Below the pieces are notes generated by a model. It saw nothing but the letters and a program-made list of their open reading frames with translations. It searched no databases and was not told where the DNA came from. A stretch of DNA of 32,757 nt from Planctomycetota bacterium (lineage in GTDB: Bacteria; Planctomycetota; Phycisphaerae; Phycisphaerales; SM1A02): contig QWPV01000029.1 of the NCBI GenBank assembly GCA_003671055.1, positions 1 through 32,757 on the forward strand, read 5' to 3'. This document shows positions 23,869 through 31,776 of this stretch, piece after piece. The stretch's first letter is position 1. Each line of letters begins with the position of its first letter. The position numbers and the translations under genes are program-made.

Positions 23869-25708
23869 TCAGCACCGCCTGCACTGCACGCCCGAGCGCA
23901 GCTTCGTCTGCCAAATCAAGCACACCAATCTTGAGATCGCGCGCCTGTGGTGCATCACATGCACGTGCGTCGTCGCTGTGCGGTGCGTCAACATGGACGC
24001 CGATGAATTGCGCTTCGCCGATGAGCACACGCGCAGCGTCGCGAACAGCAGCATCCGGTGCTGAGCACGCGGCAAGCACGAGAATTCCTGCGTCGTTGAG
24101 CGTCTTCGCAACTTCCATGGAGCGCCGGAGGTTCTCTGATCGATCTTCGCGACTGAAGCCAAGGTCGCGTGAGAGTCCTTGACGCATCGCGTGCGCGTCG
24201 AGCACGACGGCAATCTGTCCGAGGTCGAAGAGCGCCCTCTCAACCGCACGCGCGAGTCTGCTCTTGCCACCGCCGTGCGGTCCATAGAAGAGCAAGGTGC
24301 GGGGAAGCGTGCCGAAACGAGTGCGTCGTTCTTCACTCGTCACCACCGATGGATTCACATTCATCGCGCCGCTGCGTGGCTTTGCAGTCCAGCGCGCGTT
24401 TGGCGGAGTTGCGCCGCGCAGCATCAACGCGCCCGCAGTTTGGTTGGTCCATCGGTCGATCAAGATTGCCGCGCCAGTTGTGCGAATCACGCTGTAGGGA
24501 TCGAACGCGATCGGTTGCGCAGCAAGCAGCGAGACTTCACCGATCTCGTTGAAGTGAAGCGTGGTAGCCGCTGCGTGCGCAAGCGTTTCGATGTCTAGGC
24601 GCGACACGACGCATGCGAGTGTGACTGGCGTTGTATGCACGCCGTGTTTGAGCAAATACTCCTTGCCCACTACCAGCGGACTCGCATCATCCATCCACAC
24701 GCATGTCGCATCAAACTCTTTCGTGACGATCGGTAGCGTCTGTTTCGACACCAACATGTCACCGCGCGAAAGATCGATCTCGTCCTCGAGCGTGAGCGTG
24801 ATTGCAAGCGGCGGATAGGCGACATCAAGATCACCATCAAAGGTGACGATGCGCGCGACACGTGAAGCTTTGTGTGAGGGCAACGCGACGACGGTGTCTC
24901 CAACGCGCACGCTTCCGGAGGCAAGTGTTCCCGCGTAGCCACGGAAGTCGAGATTCGGCCGATTCACCCACTGCACGCCGAAACGGAATGGTCCATCATC
25001 CGTCGCGTTTCGTACGGGCGCATGCTCGAGGAGCTCGAGGAGAGTCGCGCTCGAGTACCACTGCATAGTTGGACTTCTTTCCACTACGAACGCGCCCGTC
25101 GTCGCCACAACGGGCACGAATTCCATTTGGCACGATGGAAGCTGTCGCGCAAACGCCTCGTATTGCCCGCGAATCTCATCGAAGCGCGCTTCGCTATATC
25201 CCACAAGATCCATCTTGTTCACGGCGATGATGAGATGCTGAATGCCGAGCAAACTTGTGATCACCGTATGGCGTCGCGTTTGACTCACCACGCCTGATCG
25301 CGCATCTATCAGAATCACTGCAAGATCTGATGTACTCGCGCCTGTCACCATATTGCGCGTGAATTGCTCGTGTCCTGGCGTGTCGGCGATAATGAACTTG
25401 CGGCGCGCAGTTGTGAAGGATCGATACGCGACATCGATCGTGATGCCTTGCTCGCGCTCGGCTTTGAGTCCATCGACGAGCAGCGCGAGATCGAGTTCGC
25501 CGCTCTGTGTCCCGAACGATTTCGAATCACGCGTCGTTGCTGCGAGCGTGTCTTCGTGCACCGCATGCACATCGTGCAGAAGTCGTCCGATGAGCGTGCT
25601 CTTTCCATCATCAACGCTGCCGCAGGTAAGGAAACGCAGGATGTCCTTGCGTTCATGCTCCGCGAGGTATCGATCAATGTCGGTATAGATGAGGTCCGTG
25701 TCCTGCAT
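23840..25708 (-). CDS. cysN: Sulfate adenylyltransferase subunit 1 with degenerate APS-kinase-like tail
   Basis: CysN is the GTPase subunit that drives CysD to make APS from sulfate and ATP. The 622-residue protein has an EF-Tu-like GTPase domain: G1 GSVDDGKS at 30-37, G3 DTPGH at 109-113 and G4 NKMD at 164-167. Beta-barrel domains follow to about 440. Residues 462-622 align with APS kinase, as in NodQ/CysNC fusions. There the Walker A is intact (GPHGGGKS 476-483) and GLSRDLGFSREDRSENLRR is kept. However, DGDN has become DAHA at 504-507, and the K-GLY-x-x-A-x-x-GEI...FTG lid segment is missing. The tail is therefore unlikely to be an active kinase. It lies 8 nt after cysD and overlaps convergent kdsD by 29 nt. 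Confidence 0.93.
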   Translation of the reverse strand: MQDTDLIYTDIDRYLAEHERKDILRFLTCGSVDDGKSTLIGRLLHDVHAVHEDTLAATTRDSKSFGTQSGELDLALLVDGLKAEREQGITIDVAYRSFTTARRKFIIADTPGHEQFTRNMVTGASTSDLAVILIDARSGVVSQTRRHTVITSLLGIQHLIIAVNKMDLVGYSEARFDEIRGQYEAFARQLPSCQMEFVPVVATTGAFVVERSPTMQWYSSATLLELLEHAPVRNATDDGPFRFGVQWVNRPNLDFRGYAGTLASGSVRVGDTVVALPSHKASRVARIVTFDGDLDVAYPPLAITLTLEDEIDLSRGDMLVSKQTLPIVTKEFDATCVWMDDASPLVVGKEYLLKHGVHTTPVTLACVVSRLDIETLAHAAATTLHFNEIGEVSLLAAQPIAFDPYSVIRTTGAAILIDRWTNQTAGALMLRGATPPNARWTAKPRSGAMNVNPSVVTSEERRTRFGTLPRTLLFYGPHGGGKSRLARAVERALFDLGQIAVVLDAHAMRQGLSRDLGFSREDRSENLRRSMEVAKTLNDAGILVLAACSAPDAAVRDAARVLIGEAQFIGVHVDAPHSDDARACDAPQARDLKIGVLDLADEAALGRAVQAVLTTLAPRALQ

Positions 25709-25716
25709 GGCGAAGG

Positions 25717-26625
25717 CTAGAAGTAGCCCTCCTTCTTTTTCTCTTCCATCGAACCCGACCCATCGTGATCGATCACACGCCCTTGTCGCTCTGACATTCG
25801 CGCGATCATCATCTCGCGGATGATCTCTGGCAATGTGGTCGCGGTGCTGTGTATCGCGCCCGAGAGTGGGTAGCAGCCGAGCGTGCGAAATCGAACCGAC
25901 TCCATGCGCGGCACTTCACCTGGTTCGAGTCGCATGCGCGCATCATCGACCATGATCGGTACGCCGTGGCGCATCACGATCGGTCGTTGCGCTGCAAAGT
26001 ACAGCGGCACAATCGGGATCTTCTCAAGGTGGATGTACTGCCACACATCGAGTTCAGTCCAATTCGAAAGCGGGAATACGCGAATGGATTCTCCAGGATT
26101 CACCTGCGTGTTGTAGATGTTCCAGAGTTCAGGGCGTTGCGCACGCGGTTCCCAACGGTGTTGCGTATCGCGGAAACTAAACACACGTTCTTTCGCACGC
26201 GACTTTTCTTCATCACGACGCGCTCCACCGAATGCTGCGTCGTACTTGCCCGCAGTGAGCGCTTGCTTCAACCCAACTGTCTTCGTGAGGTCGGTGTACT
26301 TTCGACTGCCGTGATCAAATGGATTGATGCCCGCCGCGCGTGCCTCTTCATTCACATGCACTCGTACATCAAGCCCGAGTTCCTTCACCGCGTACTCGTC
26401 GCGGAACTTGTACATTTCCTGGAACTTCCACGTCGTGTCAACGTGCAGTAGTGGAAACGGAGGCTTCGCCGGGAAGAATGCTTTGCGCGCAAGCTGCAGC
26501 AACACGCTCGAATCCTTGCCTATCGAATACAGCATCACTGGCCGTTCGAAACTCGCCACAACCTCACGAAAAATGAAGATCGACTCAGCCTCAAGTTCGC
26601 GAAGATGAGAGAGGGTGCGGAGCAT
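25717..26625 (-). CDS. cysD: Sulfate adenylyltransferase subunit 2
   Basis: CysD is the catalytic ATP-sulfurylase subunit of the PP-loop (PAPS reductase-like) superfamily. The 302-residue protein carries [17 protein letters not shown] near 30-46, whose SxGKDS loop binds [44 protein letters not shown] and [13 protein letters not shown] follow in family order. The C-terminus ends with [11 protein letters not shown], which is characteristic of CysD. The ATG at 26625 begins [16 protein letters not shown], matching the usual start; further in-frame upstream starts would run into cysC. No clear -10 box is found on this side of the 61-nt divergent gap. Confidence 0.97.
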   Translation of the reverse strand: MLRTLSHLRELEAESIFIFREVVASFERPVMLYSIGKDSSVLLQLARKAFFPAKPPFPLLHVDTTWKFQEMYKFRDEYAVKELGLDVRVHVNEEARAAGINPFDHGSRKYTDLTKTVGLKQALTAGKYDAAFGGARRDEEKSRAKERVFSFRDTQHRWEPRAQRPELWNIYNTQVNPGESIRVFPLSNWTELDVWQYIHLEKIPIVPLYFAAQRPIVMRHGVPIMVDDARMRLEPGEVPRMESVRFRTLGCYPLSGAIHSTATTLPEIIREMMIARMSERQGRVIDHDGSGSMEEKKKEGYF

Positions 26626-26670
26626 TGGAGGTCGGCAGCAAATCAAGGGCACATAGGGGCGCGAATCAGG

Positions 26671-26676
26671 TAGGGT
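26671..26676 (+). promoter_or_regulatory. -10-like TAGGGT box upstream of cysC
   Basis: TAGGGT ends 10 nt before the cysC ATG at 26687 in the 61-nt gap between divergent cysD and cysC. It is the weakest of the start-proximal boxes listed. Confidence 0.3.
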
Positions 26677-26686
26677 ATCGGCAATC

Positions 26687-27319
26687 ATGGCTGCGGAACC
26701 TGACGCAAACAACGCCGGCAATACTCGGTTTATTCGAACTGAACCAGGCGCCGTGACGCGCGAGGTTCGAGTGCAATCGCTCGGCATGCGTGGCGCCACC
26801 GTGTGGTTCACTGGACTCTCAGGCGCCGGCAAGAGCACGATTGCGATCGAAGTAGAGCGTCGTCTTGTCGAGCAACGCATCGCCGCCTACCGCGTCGATG
26901 GTGACAACCTTCGCGCAGGCCTGTGCAGCGACCTCGGATTCTCACCGGAAGATCGCGCACGCAATGTGGCCCGCGCGGGTGAAGCATGCACGATGCTCGC
27001 GGATGCTGGCATCGTCGTGCTCGCGAGTCTCGTGAGTCCATTCCGCGCCGATCGCGATCGAGTTCGTGCAGTCCATGCATCGCGCGGCATTCCGTTCTTC
27101 GAAGCGCACGTCGCGGTCTCACTCGAAGTCGCGGAGCAACGCGACACCAAGGGTCTCTATCGTCGCGCGCGCGCAGGGGAGATTGCAGACTTCACCGGCA
27201 TTCATCAGCCGTACGAAGAGCCGCTCGCGCCTGAGTTGCTGCTTGAATCCGCAGACTCCACTATCGCACAGTGTGTCGAACAAGTGCTCGCTCACCTGCA
27301 GAGCGCGGCAAGGAGTTGA
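26687..27319 (+). CDS. cysC: Adenylyl-sulfate kinase
   Basis: CysC phosphorylates APS to PAPS. The 210-residue protein has all motifs that the CysN tail lacks: Walker A GLSGAGKS at 43-50, DGDN at 71-74, [19 protein letters not shown] and the lid region [20 protein letters not shown] at about 153-172, followed by PYEEP. A 35-residue N-terminal extension precedes the conserved core. It therefore looks like the functional APS kinase of this locus. It diverges from cysD and ends with a 28-nt overlap with the convergent cysQ-like gene, leaving no room for an intrinsic terminator. Confidence 0.96.
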   Translation: MAAEPDANNAGNTRFIRTEPGAVTREVRVQSLGMRGATVWFTGLSGAGKSTIAIEVERRLVEQRIAAYRVDGDNLRAGLCSDLGFSPEDRARNVARAGEACTMLADAGIVVLASLVSPFRADRDRVRAVHASRGIPFFEAHVAVSLEVAEQRDTKGLYRRARAGEIADFTGIHQPYEEPLAPELLLESADSTIAQCVEQVLAHLQSAARS

Positions 27320-28302
27320 GTGATCAGCTCCTCGTCGCCACAGAGCACGCCGAGATTGTTGAAGAGGCGTTCACCCGCGCTGAAGTCGAGGGCGTTGCCG
27401 TTGAGATCGCACGCTCGTGCGCCTGCTTCTTGGGCGATGAGTACGCCAGCGGCGTGGTCCCAAATACATTCGAAGTAGCCTGCTCGAGTGGGCATCCGAA
27501 TGTAGAGATCCGCATCGCCGCGCGCGACGAGTGCGTACTTCGCTTGGCTGTCAAGACGCAAACTTGCGATGGGGCAGGAGAGAAGCGCCAGTGCTTTCGC
27601 GCATTCGTCATGCGCACTGTGCGCGGCTTCGACGCTCTCGGCAACGCGAATTGTGGAACCTGACTTCCATTCGCGCGCTCGAATCATCCGAGGACTCGCA
27701 CTCGGAACTTGCAAGTCGACTTCGAAAGCCCCGTTGGCGCGTTCGGCGTACTGCAGCGTGCCCACCGCGTGGTTGTTGATCGAGTCCATTGCGCCATCAA
27801 GCGAGAATGGCGGCAGATGCGGGCATCCAAGCGCCGCGAGTACGGGCGTTCCATCCTCAATCAACGCGAGCGCGATCGCGTACTGCCCGCCGCGCAGAAA
27901 GCCCTTCGTTCCATCCACGGGATCAAGTGTGAAGAAGCGTGCTTCACTCGTCGCGTATGGAGAATGCGCATCTTGAATCGCGTTGAGCACATCGTGCTCA
28001 CGCATCGAGTCGCGCTCGAATGCAAAGGCGACAGCGGATCGCACAAGTTTGCGAAGTTCGGCGTTCTCCGGCCTCGCAAGCGAATCCGCATCTTCCTCGC
28101 CAAGAATTGGAATTCCGCGCGCGGCATCATCTTCACTGAGCGTGAGTGAGAGCACGGCTTGACTTGCGAAGTCCGCAGCAGTCACTGGGCTCGTGTCAGA
28201 TTTGACGAGCGCGGCATGCATGCTCGACGAAACGAATCGCGTGGCTCGCATCGCGCGTCGCTGCGCGAGTAACAACGCAGGCAACATCGGATGCGTGCTC
28301 AT
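27292..28302 (-). CDS. cysQ: 3'(2'),5'-bisphosphate nucleotidase (CysQ/HAL2-type) of the inositol monophosphatase family
   Basis: The enzyme probably removes the 3'-phosphate of PAP (and PAPS), preventing PAP build-up after PAPS use. The 336-residue protein has the metal-binding motifs of the Li-sensitive phosphatase superfamily: SPVTAADFASQA near 38-49, GEED at about 70, LDPVDGTKGFLRGGQYAIAL (D-P-x-D-G-T), and IWDHAAGVLIAQEAG near the end. The HAL2-like length, the K-G-F-L-R-G after DGT and the sulfate gene context favour PAP over inositol phosphate. Its ATG overlaps the transporter stop as ATGA. It overlaps convergent cysC by 28 nt. Confidence 0.9.
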   Translation of the reverse strand: MSTHPMLPALLLAQRRAMRATRFVSSSMHAALVKSDTSPVTAADFASQAVLSLTLSEDDAARGIPILGEEDADSLARPENAELRKLVRSAVAFAFERDSMREHDVLNAIQDAHSPYATSEARFFTLDPVDGTKGFLRGGQYAIALALIEDGTPVLAALGCPHLPPFSLDGAMDSINNHAVGTLQYAERANGAFEVDLQVPSASPRMIRAREWKSGSTIRVAESVEAAHSAHDECAKALALLSCPIASLRLDSQAKYALVARGDADLYIRMPTRAGYFECIWDHAAGVLIAQEAGARACDLNGNALDFSAGERLFNNLGVLCGDEELITQLLAALCR

Positions 28303-30110
28303 AGGAAGTACACCGCGGTGATTGAAGTGGCGCCGACGATGCACGCGAGCGGAATGCCGAGTCGCATGTAATCACTTAACCGATAGCCACCAGGTTCTTG
28401 CACCATGAGATTTGTTTGATAGCCGAAGGGCGTCGCGAAACTCGTGCTCGCTGCAACCATGACCAACAGCGCGATATGTTGTGGATCGATGCCCGACTGC
28501 GTTGCTGCAGCAAGCGCAATCGGCAGCGCGAGTGCAGCAGCAGTTCCATTCGTGAGAAGTTCCGTGAGCAGCCATGTCATGGTGAAGACTGCGATGAGCA
28601 CGCCGAGTTCTGATGCGCCCGCAAGCGTCACGACTGCTGTTGCCGCGCGCTCAGCCATGCCCGTCTTCTCAAGCGCGAGTCCCAAAGCAATTGCGCCCGC
28701 GAGACTCAGCACAAGTCGTGGATTCGCGGCCTTGCGCGCTTCTGGTCCAGTCGTGCAGCGCGTGAAAAGCATGAGCCCAGTGCCGATGAGTGCGGCTTCG
28801 AACATGCCGAAGCCGAAGGGACCGATCGTTGCGATCGCGACAACAACGAGGAGTATGAGCCCAGCGATCCACGCGCGTTCACGACGCAATGGTGTCGAGT
28901 CATCTACGCGGCGCACGAGCAGGAAGTCGCGCGCATCATGGAATCGATCTATGAAATTTCCCTGCGTGAGGAGCAGTAAAGCATCGCCTTCTTGCAACAC
29001 AATGTCGCCGAGCTTGATGCCTTCGATGCGCGCACCACCACGGCTCACTGCAAGCACGACCGCGCAGTAACGACCGCGAAATCCTACGCTTCGAATGCTT
29101 TGTCCAACAGCAGGAGATGCGCGCGAGATGATCGCTTCGACGAGGAAGCGACAATGCGTCGGGCTCTCAAGTTTGAACACTTGATCGGTCGCGATACGCA
29201 AGCCTTCGATCTGGTGGAGCTCTACAACTTTCGCGACAACGCCAACGAATACGAGTCGATCGCCACCGCGTAGTCTCGTAGATGAATCGGTTGACGCAAG
29301 CACTTCGCCATCGCGTTCGATCTCCGCAAGAAAGAGCCCGCGCAATCCGCGAAGGCCCGCTTCATCAACGCTCTGTCCAACCAACTTGCTTCCTGGCTCC
29401 ACCAACATCTCAATGCTGTAGCCGCGCGGATCCGCTTCAAGAAGTCCAGGCGAACGCGTTGTAGGTAGAAGACGCGGCGCGGCGATGATGAGGAACGCAA
29501 GGCCCGCAATCGCCGCAGGTATACCGACGGGCGCGAGGTCGAAGAGATGCATCGCCTCGTGTCCAGACTTCTCCCAGAGATCGGCAACCACAAGATTTGT
29601 GCTCGTCCCAAGCAGCGTGCACATACCGCCGAGCGAACATGCGAACGCAAGCGGCATCAACATGCTCGATGGACGAATGCCGCTGCGGCGACAGAAATCA
29701 TTCGCGATAGGGATCGACATCGCCACCAACGGCGTGTTGTTCAGAAACGCGCTGCATCCTGCAATCGGCAGCGTCATGCGAAGTAACGCGCCGCGTTCAG
29801 AACTCGTTCGACCAAACACGCGCAGTCCAACTGCTTGCACGAGGCCAGTGCCAATCACGCCTTGCGAGACGATGAGCAGCAGGGGGATCGCGAGAATCGC
29901 TGGACTTGAAATGCCGCTCAACGCATCGGAGGGCGCGAGCACGCCGGTGAGCACCAAGAGTCCGATCGTTCCTGCCATGATCAAGTCAAGCGACCAGCGT
30001 CCGCGCGCGATGAGCGTCAGCGTGACGAGTGTGATCGCGAGTGCGATCCAACCGTGCATGGTGATTGGGTCAGGGACGGTTGGGACTGGCGTCATCGCGT
30101 GTTCATCCAC
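28299..30110 (-). CDS. SLC13/DASS-type permease with two TrkA_C domains, probable sulfate transporter
   Basis: This 603-residue inner-membrane protein (598 if the in-frame ATG at 30095 is used in place of GTG at 30110) has hydrophobic helices on both sides of a soluble insert. The N-terminal half includes LNNTPLVAMSIPIANDF, the helix-hairpin region typical of the DASS/ArsB-NhaD fold. Residues of about 220-400 hold two TrkA_C (RCK_C) units, recognisable by GSKLVGQSVDEAGLRG...GDRLVFVG and ASPAVGQSIRSVGFRG...GDALLLL. The C-terminal half mirrors the first (LTNGTAAALALPIALAAA). Such SLC13 proteins with TrkA_C carry sulfate in algae and bacteria, and the cys gene neighbours support sulfate. It is the middle gene of dacB-permease-cysQ, with an 8-nt overlap with dacB. 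Confidence 0.88.
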   Translation of the reverse strand: MDEHAMTPVPTVPDPITMHGWIALAITLVTLTLIARGRWSLDLIMAGTIGLLVLTGVLAPSDALSGISSPAILAIPLLLIVSQGVIGTGLVQAVGLRVFGRTSSERGALLRMTLPIAGCSAFLNNTPLVAMSIPIANDFCRRSGIRPSSMLMPLAFACSLGGMCTLLGTSTNLVVADLWEKSGHEAMHLFDLAPVGIPAAIAGLAFLIIAAPRLLPTTRSPGLLEADPRGYSIEMLVEPGSKLVGQSVDEAGLRGLRGLFLAEIERDGEVLASTDSSTRLRGGDRLVFVGVVAKVVELHQIEGLRIATDQVFKLESPTHCRFLVEAIISRASPAVGQSIRSVGFRGRYCAVVLAVSRGGARIEGIKLGDIVLQEGDALLLLTQGNFIDRFHDARDFLLVRRVDDSTPLRRERAWIAGLILLVVVAIATIGPFGFGMFEAALIGTGLMLFTRCTTGPEARKAANPRLVLSLAGAIALGLALEKTGMAERAATAVVTLAGASELGVLIAVFTMTWLLTELLTNGTAAALALPIALAAATQSGIDPQHIALLVMVAASTSFATPFGYQTNLMVQEPGGYRLSDYMRLGIPLACIVGATSITAVYFL

Positions 30111-31638
30111 CGAGTGCGTTCACAGAATTTCTGTTGCTCTCAACAAGCGCAGAATGAATCGCGCGAACCACCGCGTCTTGCAATCGCTTGGCGCGATCCA
30201 CGCGATCTGCTTGCTCAAGCGAGTTTCCAAGCACGGAAAACGCAATGCGAGTTCCATTCGGCGCAATCGCGATACCCGAAAGACAACTCGTGCCACGGAT
30301 GTATCCCGTCTTGCAATGCACGGTCACCGCGCTGCCAGCGAGATCTTTGAAGCGCTTCTGCACCGTGCCAGATTCGCCAGCTTCCGCCATGCTCTCAATG
30401 AATGGCTGTGCAAGTTTGGGATCATTCGCAAAAGACACGATCCAATCGCAAAGTACACGCGCGGTGACGCGATTGGCTGCCGAGAGACCCGAGCCATCAT
30501 CAACGACGAAGCCACTCAACGCGCTCGGTCCAAGGCGGAGCTGGATTGCCTCGGCGATTGTCGCGGTGCCGTTGCTCCATGAGCCTGGTGTCTTCGTTCG
30601 TGCAGCGCCCGCGCGTTTGCACAGGGATTCTGCGTATAAATTGGAACTCTCGGTGTTGGCGCGCTTGAGCACGGTCGCGATCGGCGTTTGAATCACCGGA
30701 CCAACTTGCGTGCCCGCAGCAGCGGGTTCTCCAACCAGGGCTTTGCGAACACGCGCCACCGTCACGCCTTGTTTGCGCAAACGATCCGCGAGCAGTTCAC
30801 CGAACAGCGTCGGTGTGTCGTGAAGCGTCAACTCCGCTGCATCGCGTGGTTGCACCTTCGCGTTGCCGCCGAGCGTGAGTGCATTGGAGTTTGGTTCGCG
30901 CACCACAGTAAATGTGTGCTTGTCCTTGGCGCCAGTTCTTGATGTTGCTTTGTTACTCGTCACGAGCCACGGCATCGCAGGACTCATCGATGCGATCGCC
31001 GGAGCGCCACCAGCGCGCGGTGCGGGAATCACATGCACCACGTTGGCATGAAAATTTAGTCCCCACACTTCAGCGCAATAGCCATTCGAATATTGCTCAC
31101 GCGGCCAATGCGGTTGGTAGCCGACATCGTCGAAGATGCGCGCATCAATAACGAGTTCACTAATCTTCGTGATTTTTTCCCCGCGTACCGCGTCAACCCA
31201 GATGTCGACGAGCGCAGTCGCATCGACTCCGTTTCGCACTTCACCGTTCTGCGCAGTCCACGACATCTTCGACAACAAATCAGGATCGCCAAATGCTGGA
31301 TCACCATCGCCAACAACGGTGAGCCGATCACCTGCGGGAAGAAACTCGCACAATAACTGCGTGCGAAACAGAAACTCGGTGCCGAGGGTCATGAGCGCAG
31401 TGCCTGTTGAGAACAACTTCATGTTGCTCGCAGGCTTCATGGGGCGATCAGCTTCGATCGCGGTGATGGTTTCACCCGTATCCGCATTCTTCAGGACGAT
31501 TGAATACGTCCCGCTCGGAAGCCCAGACTTTCGCGCCGCGTCCTGCACGGCGGCAGAAATGCTCGCACGCGGGGTGTGAACAGTTGGAGCGGGGGTGGAA
31601 GAAACGAGAAGACAGGCGAGCAGGGTGGCCAAACACAT
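30103..31638 (-). CDS. dacB: D-alanyl-D-alanine carboxypeptidase/endopeptidase (PBP4, peptidase S13)
   Basis: DacB trims or cleaves peptidoglycan peptides in the periplasm. The 511-residue protein has a short hydrophobic signal (LATLLACLLVSS at about 3-14). The serine-based active-site motifs are in order: PASNMKL (S-x-x-K) near 68-74, NTESSNLYAES (S-x-N) near 327-337, and HCKTGYIRGTS (K-T-G) near 449-459. The long insert between the first two motifs is typical of the S13 family. FADGD-like wording is absent. The ATG at 31638 is the only in-frame start, since TGA lies a short way upstream. It has a GATAAT box 7 nt away. A link to the sulfur genes downstream is positional only. Confidence 0.93.
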   Translation of the reverse strand: MCLATLLACLLVSSTPAPTVHTPRASISAAVQDAARKSGLPSGTYSIVLKNADTGETITAIEADRPMKPASNMKLFSTGTALMTLGTEFLFRTQLLCEFLPAGDRLTVVGDGDPAFGDPDLLSKMSWTAQNGEVRNGVDATALVDIWVDAVRGEKITKISELVIDARIFDDVGYQPHWPREQYSNGYCAEVWGLNFHANVVHVIPAPRAGGAPAIASMSPAMPWLVTSNKATSRTGAKDKHTFTVVREPNSNALTLGGNAKVQPRDAAELTLHDTPTLFGELLADRLRKQGVTVARVRKALVGEPAAAGTQVGPVIQTPIATVLKRANTESSNLYAESLCKRAGAARTKTPGSWSNGTATIAEAIQLRLGPSALSGFVVDDGSGLSAANRVTARVLCDWIVSFANDPKLAQPFIESMAEAGESGTVQKRFKDLAGSAVTVHCKTGYIRGTSCLSGIAIAPNGTRIAFSVLGNSLEQADRVDRAKRLQDAVVRAIHSALVESNRNSVNALGG

Positions 31639-31645
31639 GGAGCCT

Positions 31646-31651
31646 ATTATC
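31646..31651 (-). promoter_or_regulatory. -10-like GATAAT box upstream of dacB
   Basis: GATAAT on the minus strand ends 7 nt before the ATG at 31638, with AGGCTCC between. It is one base from TATAAT. A TTGAAC lies 6 nt before the box. Confidence 0.45.
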
Positions 31652-31776
31652 GGCGGAGTTCAAATTCTTGCTGCAGCGTTCGGGCACGAGCCGAAGCGAA
31701 ATTTGCAAGTTCGAGTTCCGAGGCAGCGAACTTTGCGTCATGCTGAGGCGACCGCGTTCACTGAGACTTCTTCACG

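Noticed and set aside
24160-24330. A frameshift within the CysN tail that would explain the lost APS-kinase motifs.
   Set aside because: The frame is continuous through the conserved Walker A and RDLGFS region to a clean stop, and no alternative frame shows the missing lid motif.
29485-30582. A 365-codon plus-strand open frame crossing the transporter and dacB genes.
   Set aside because: It spans two well-supported opposite genes with no recognisable protein features.
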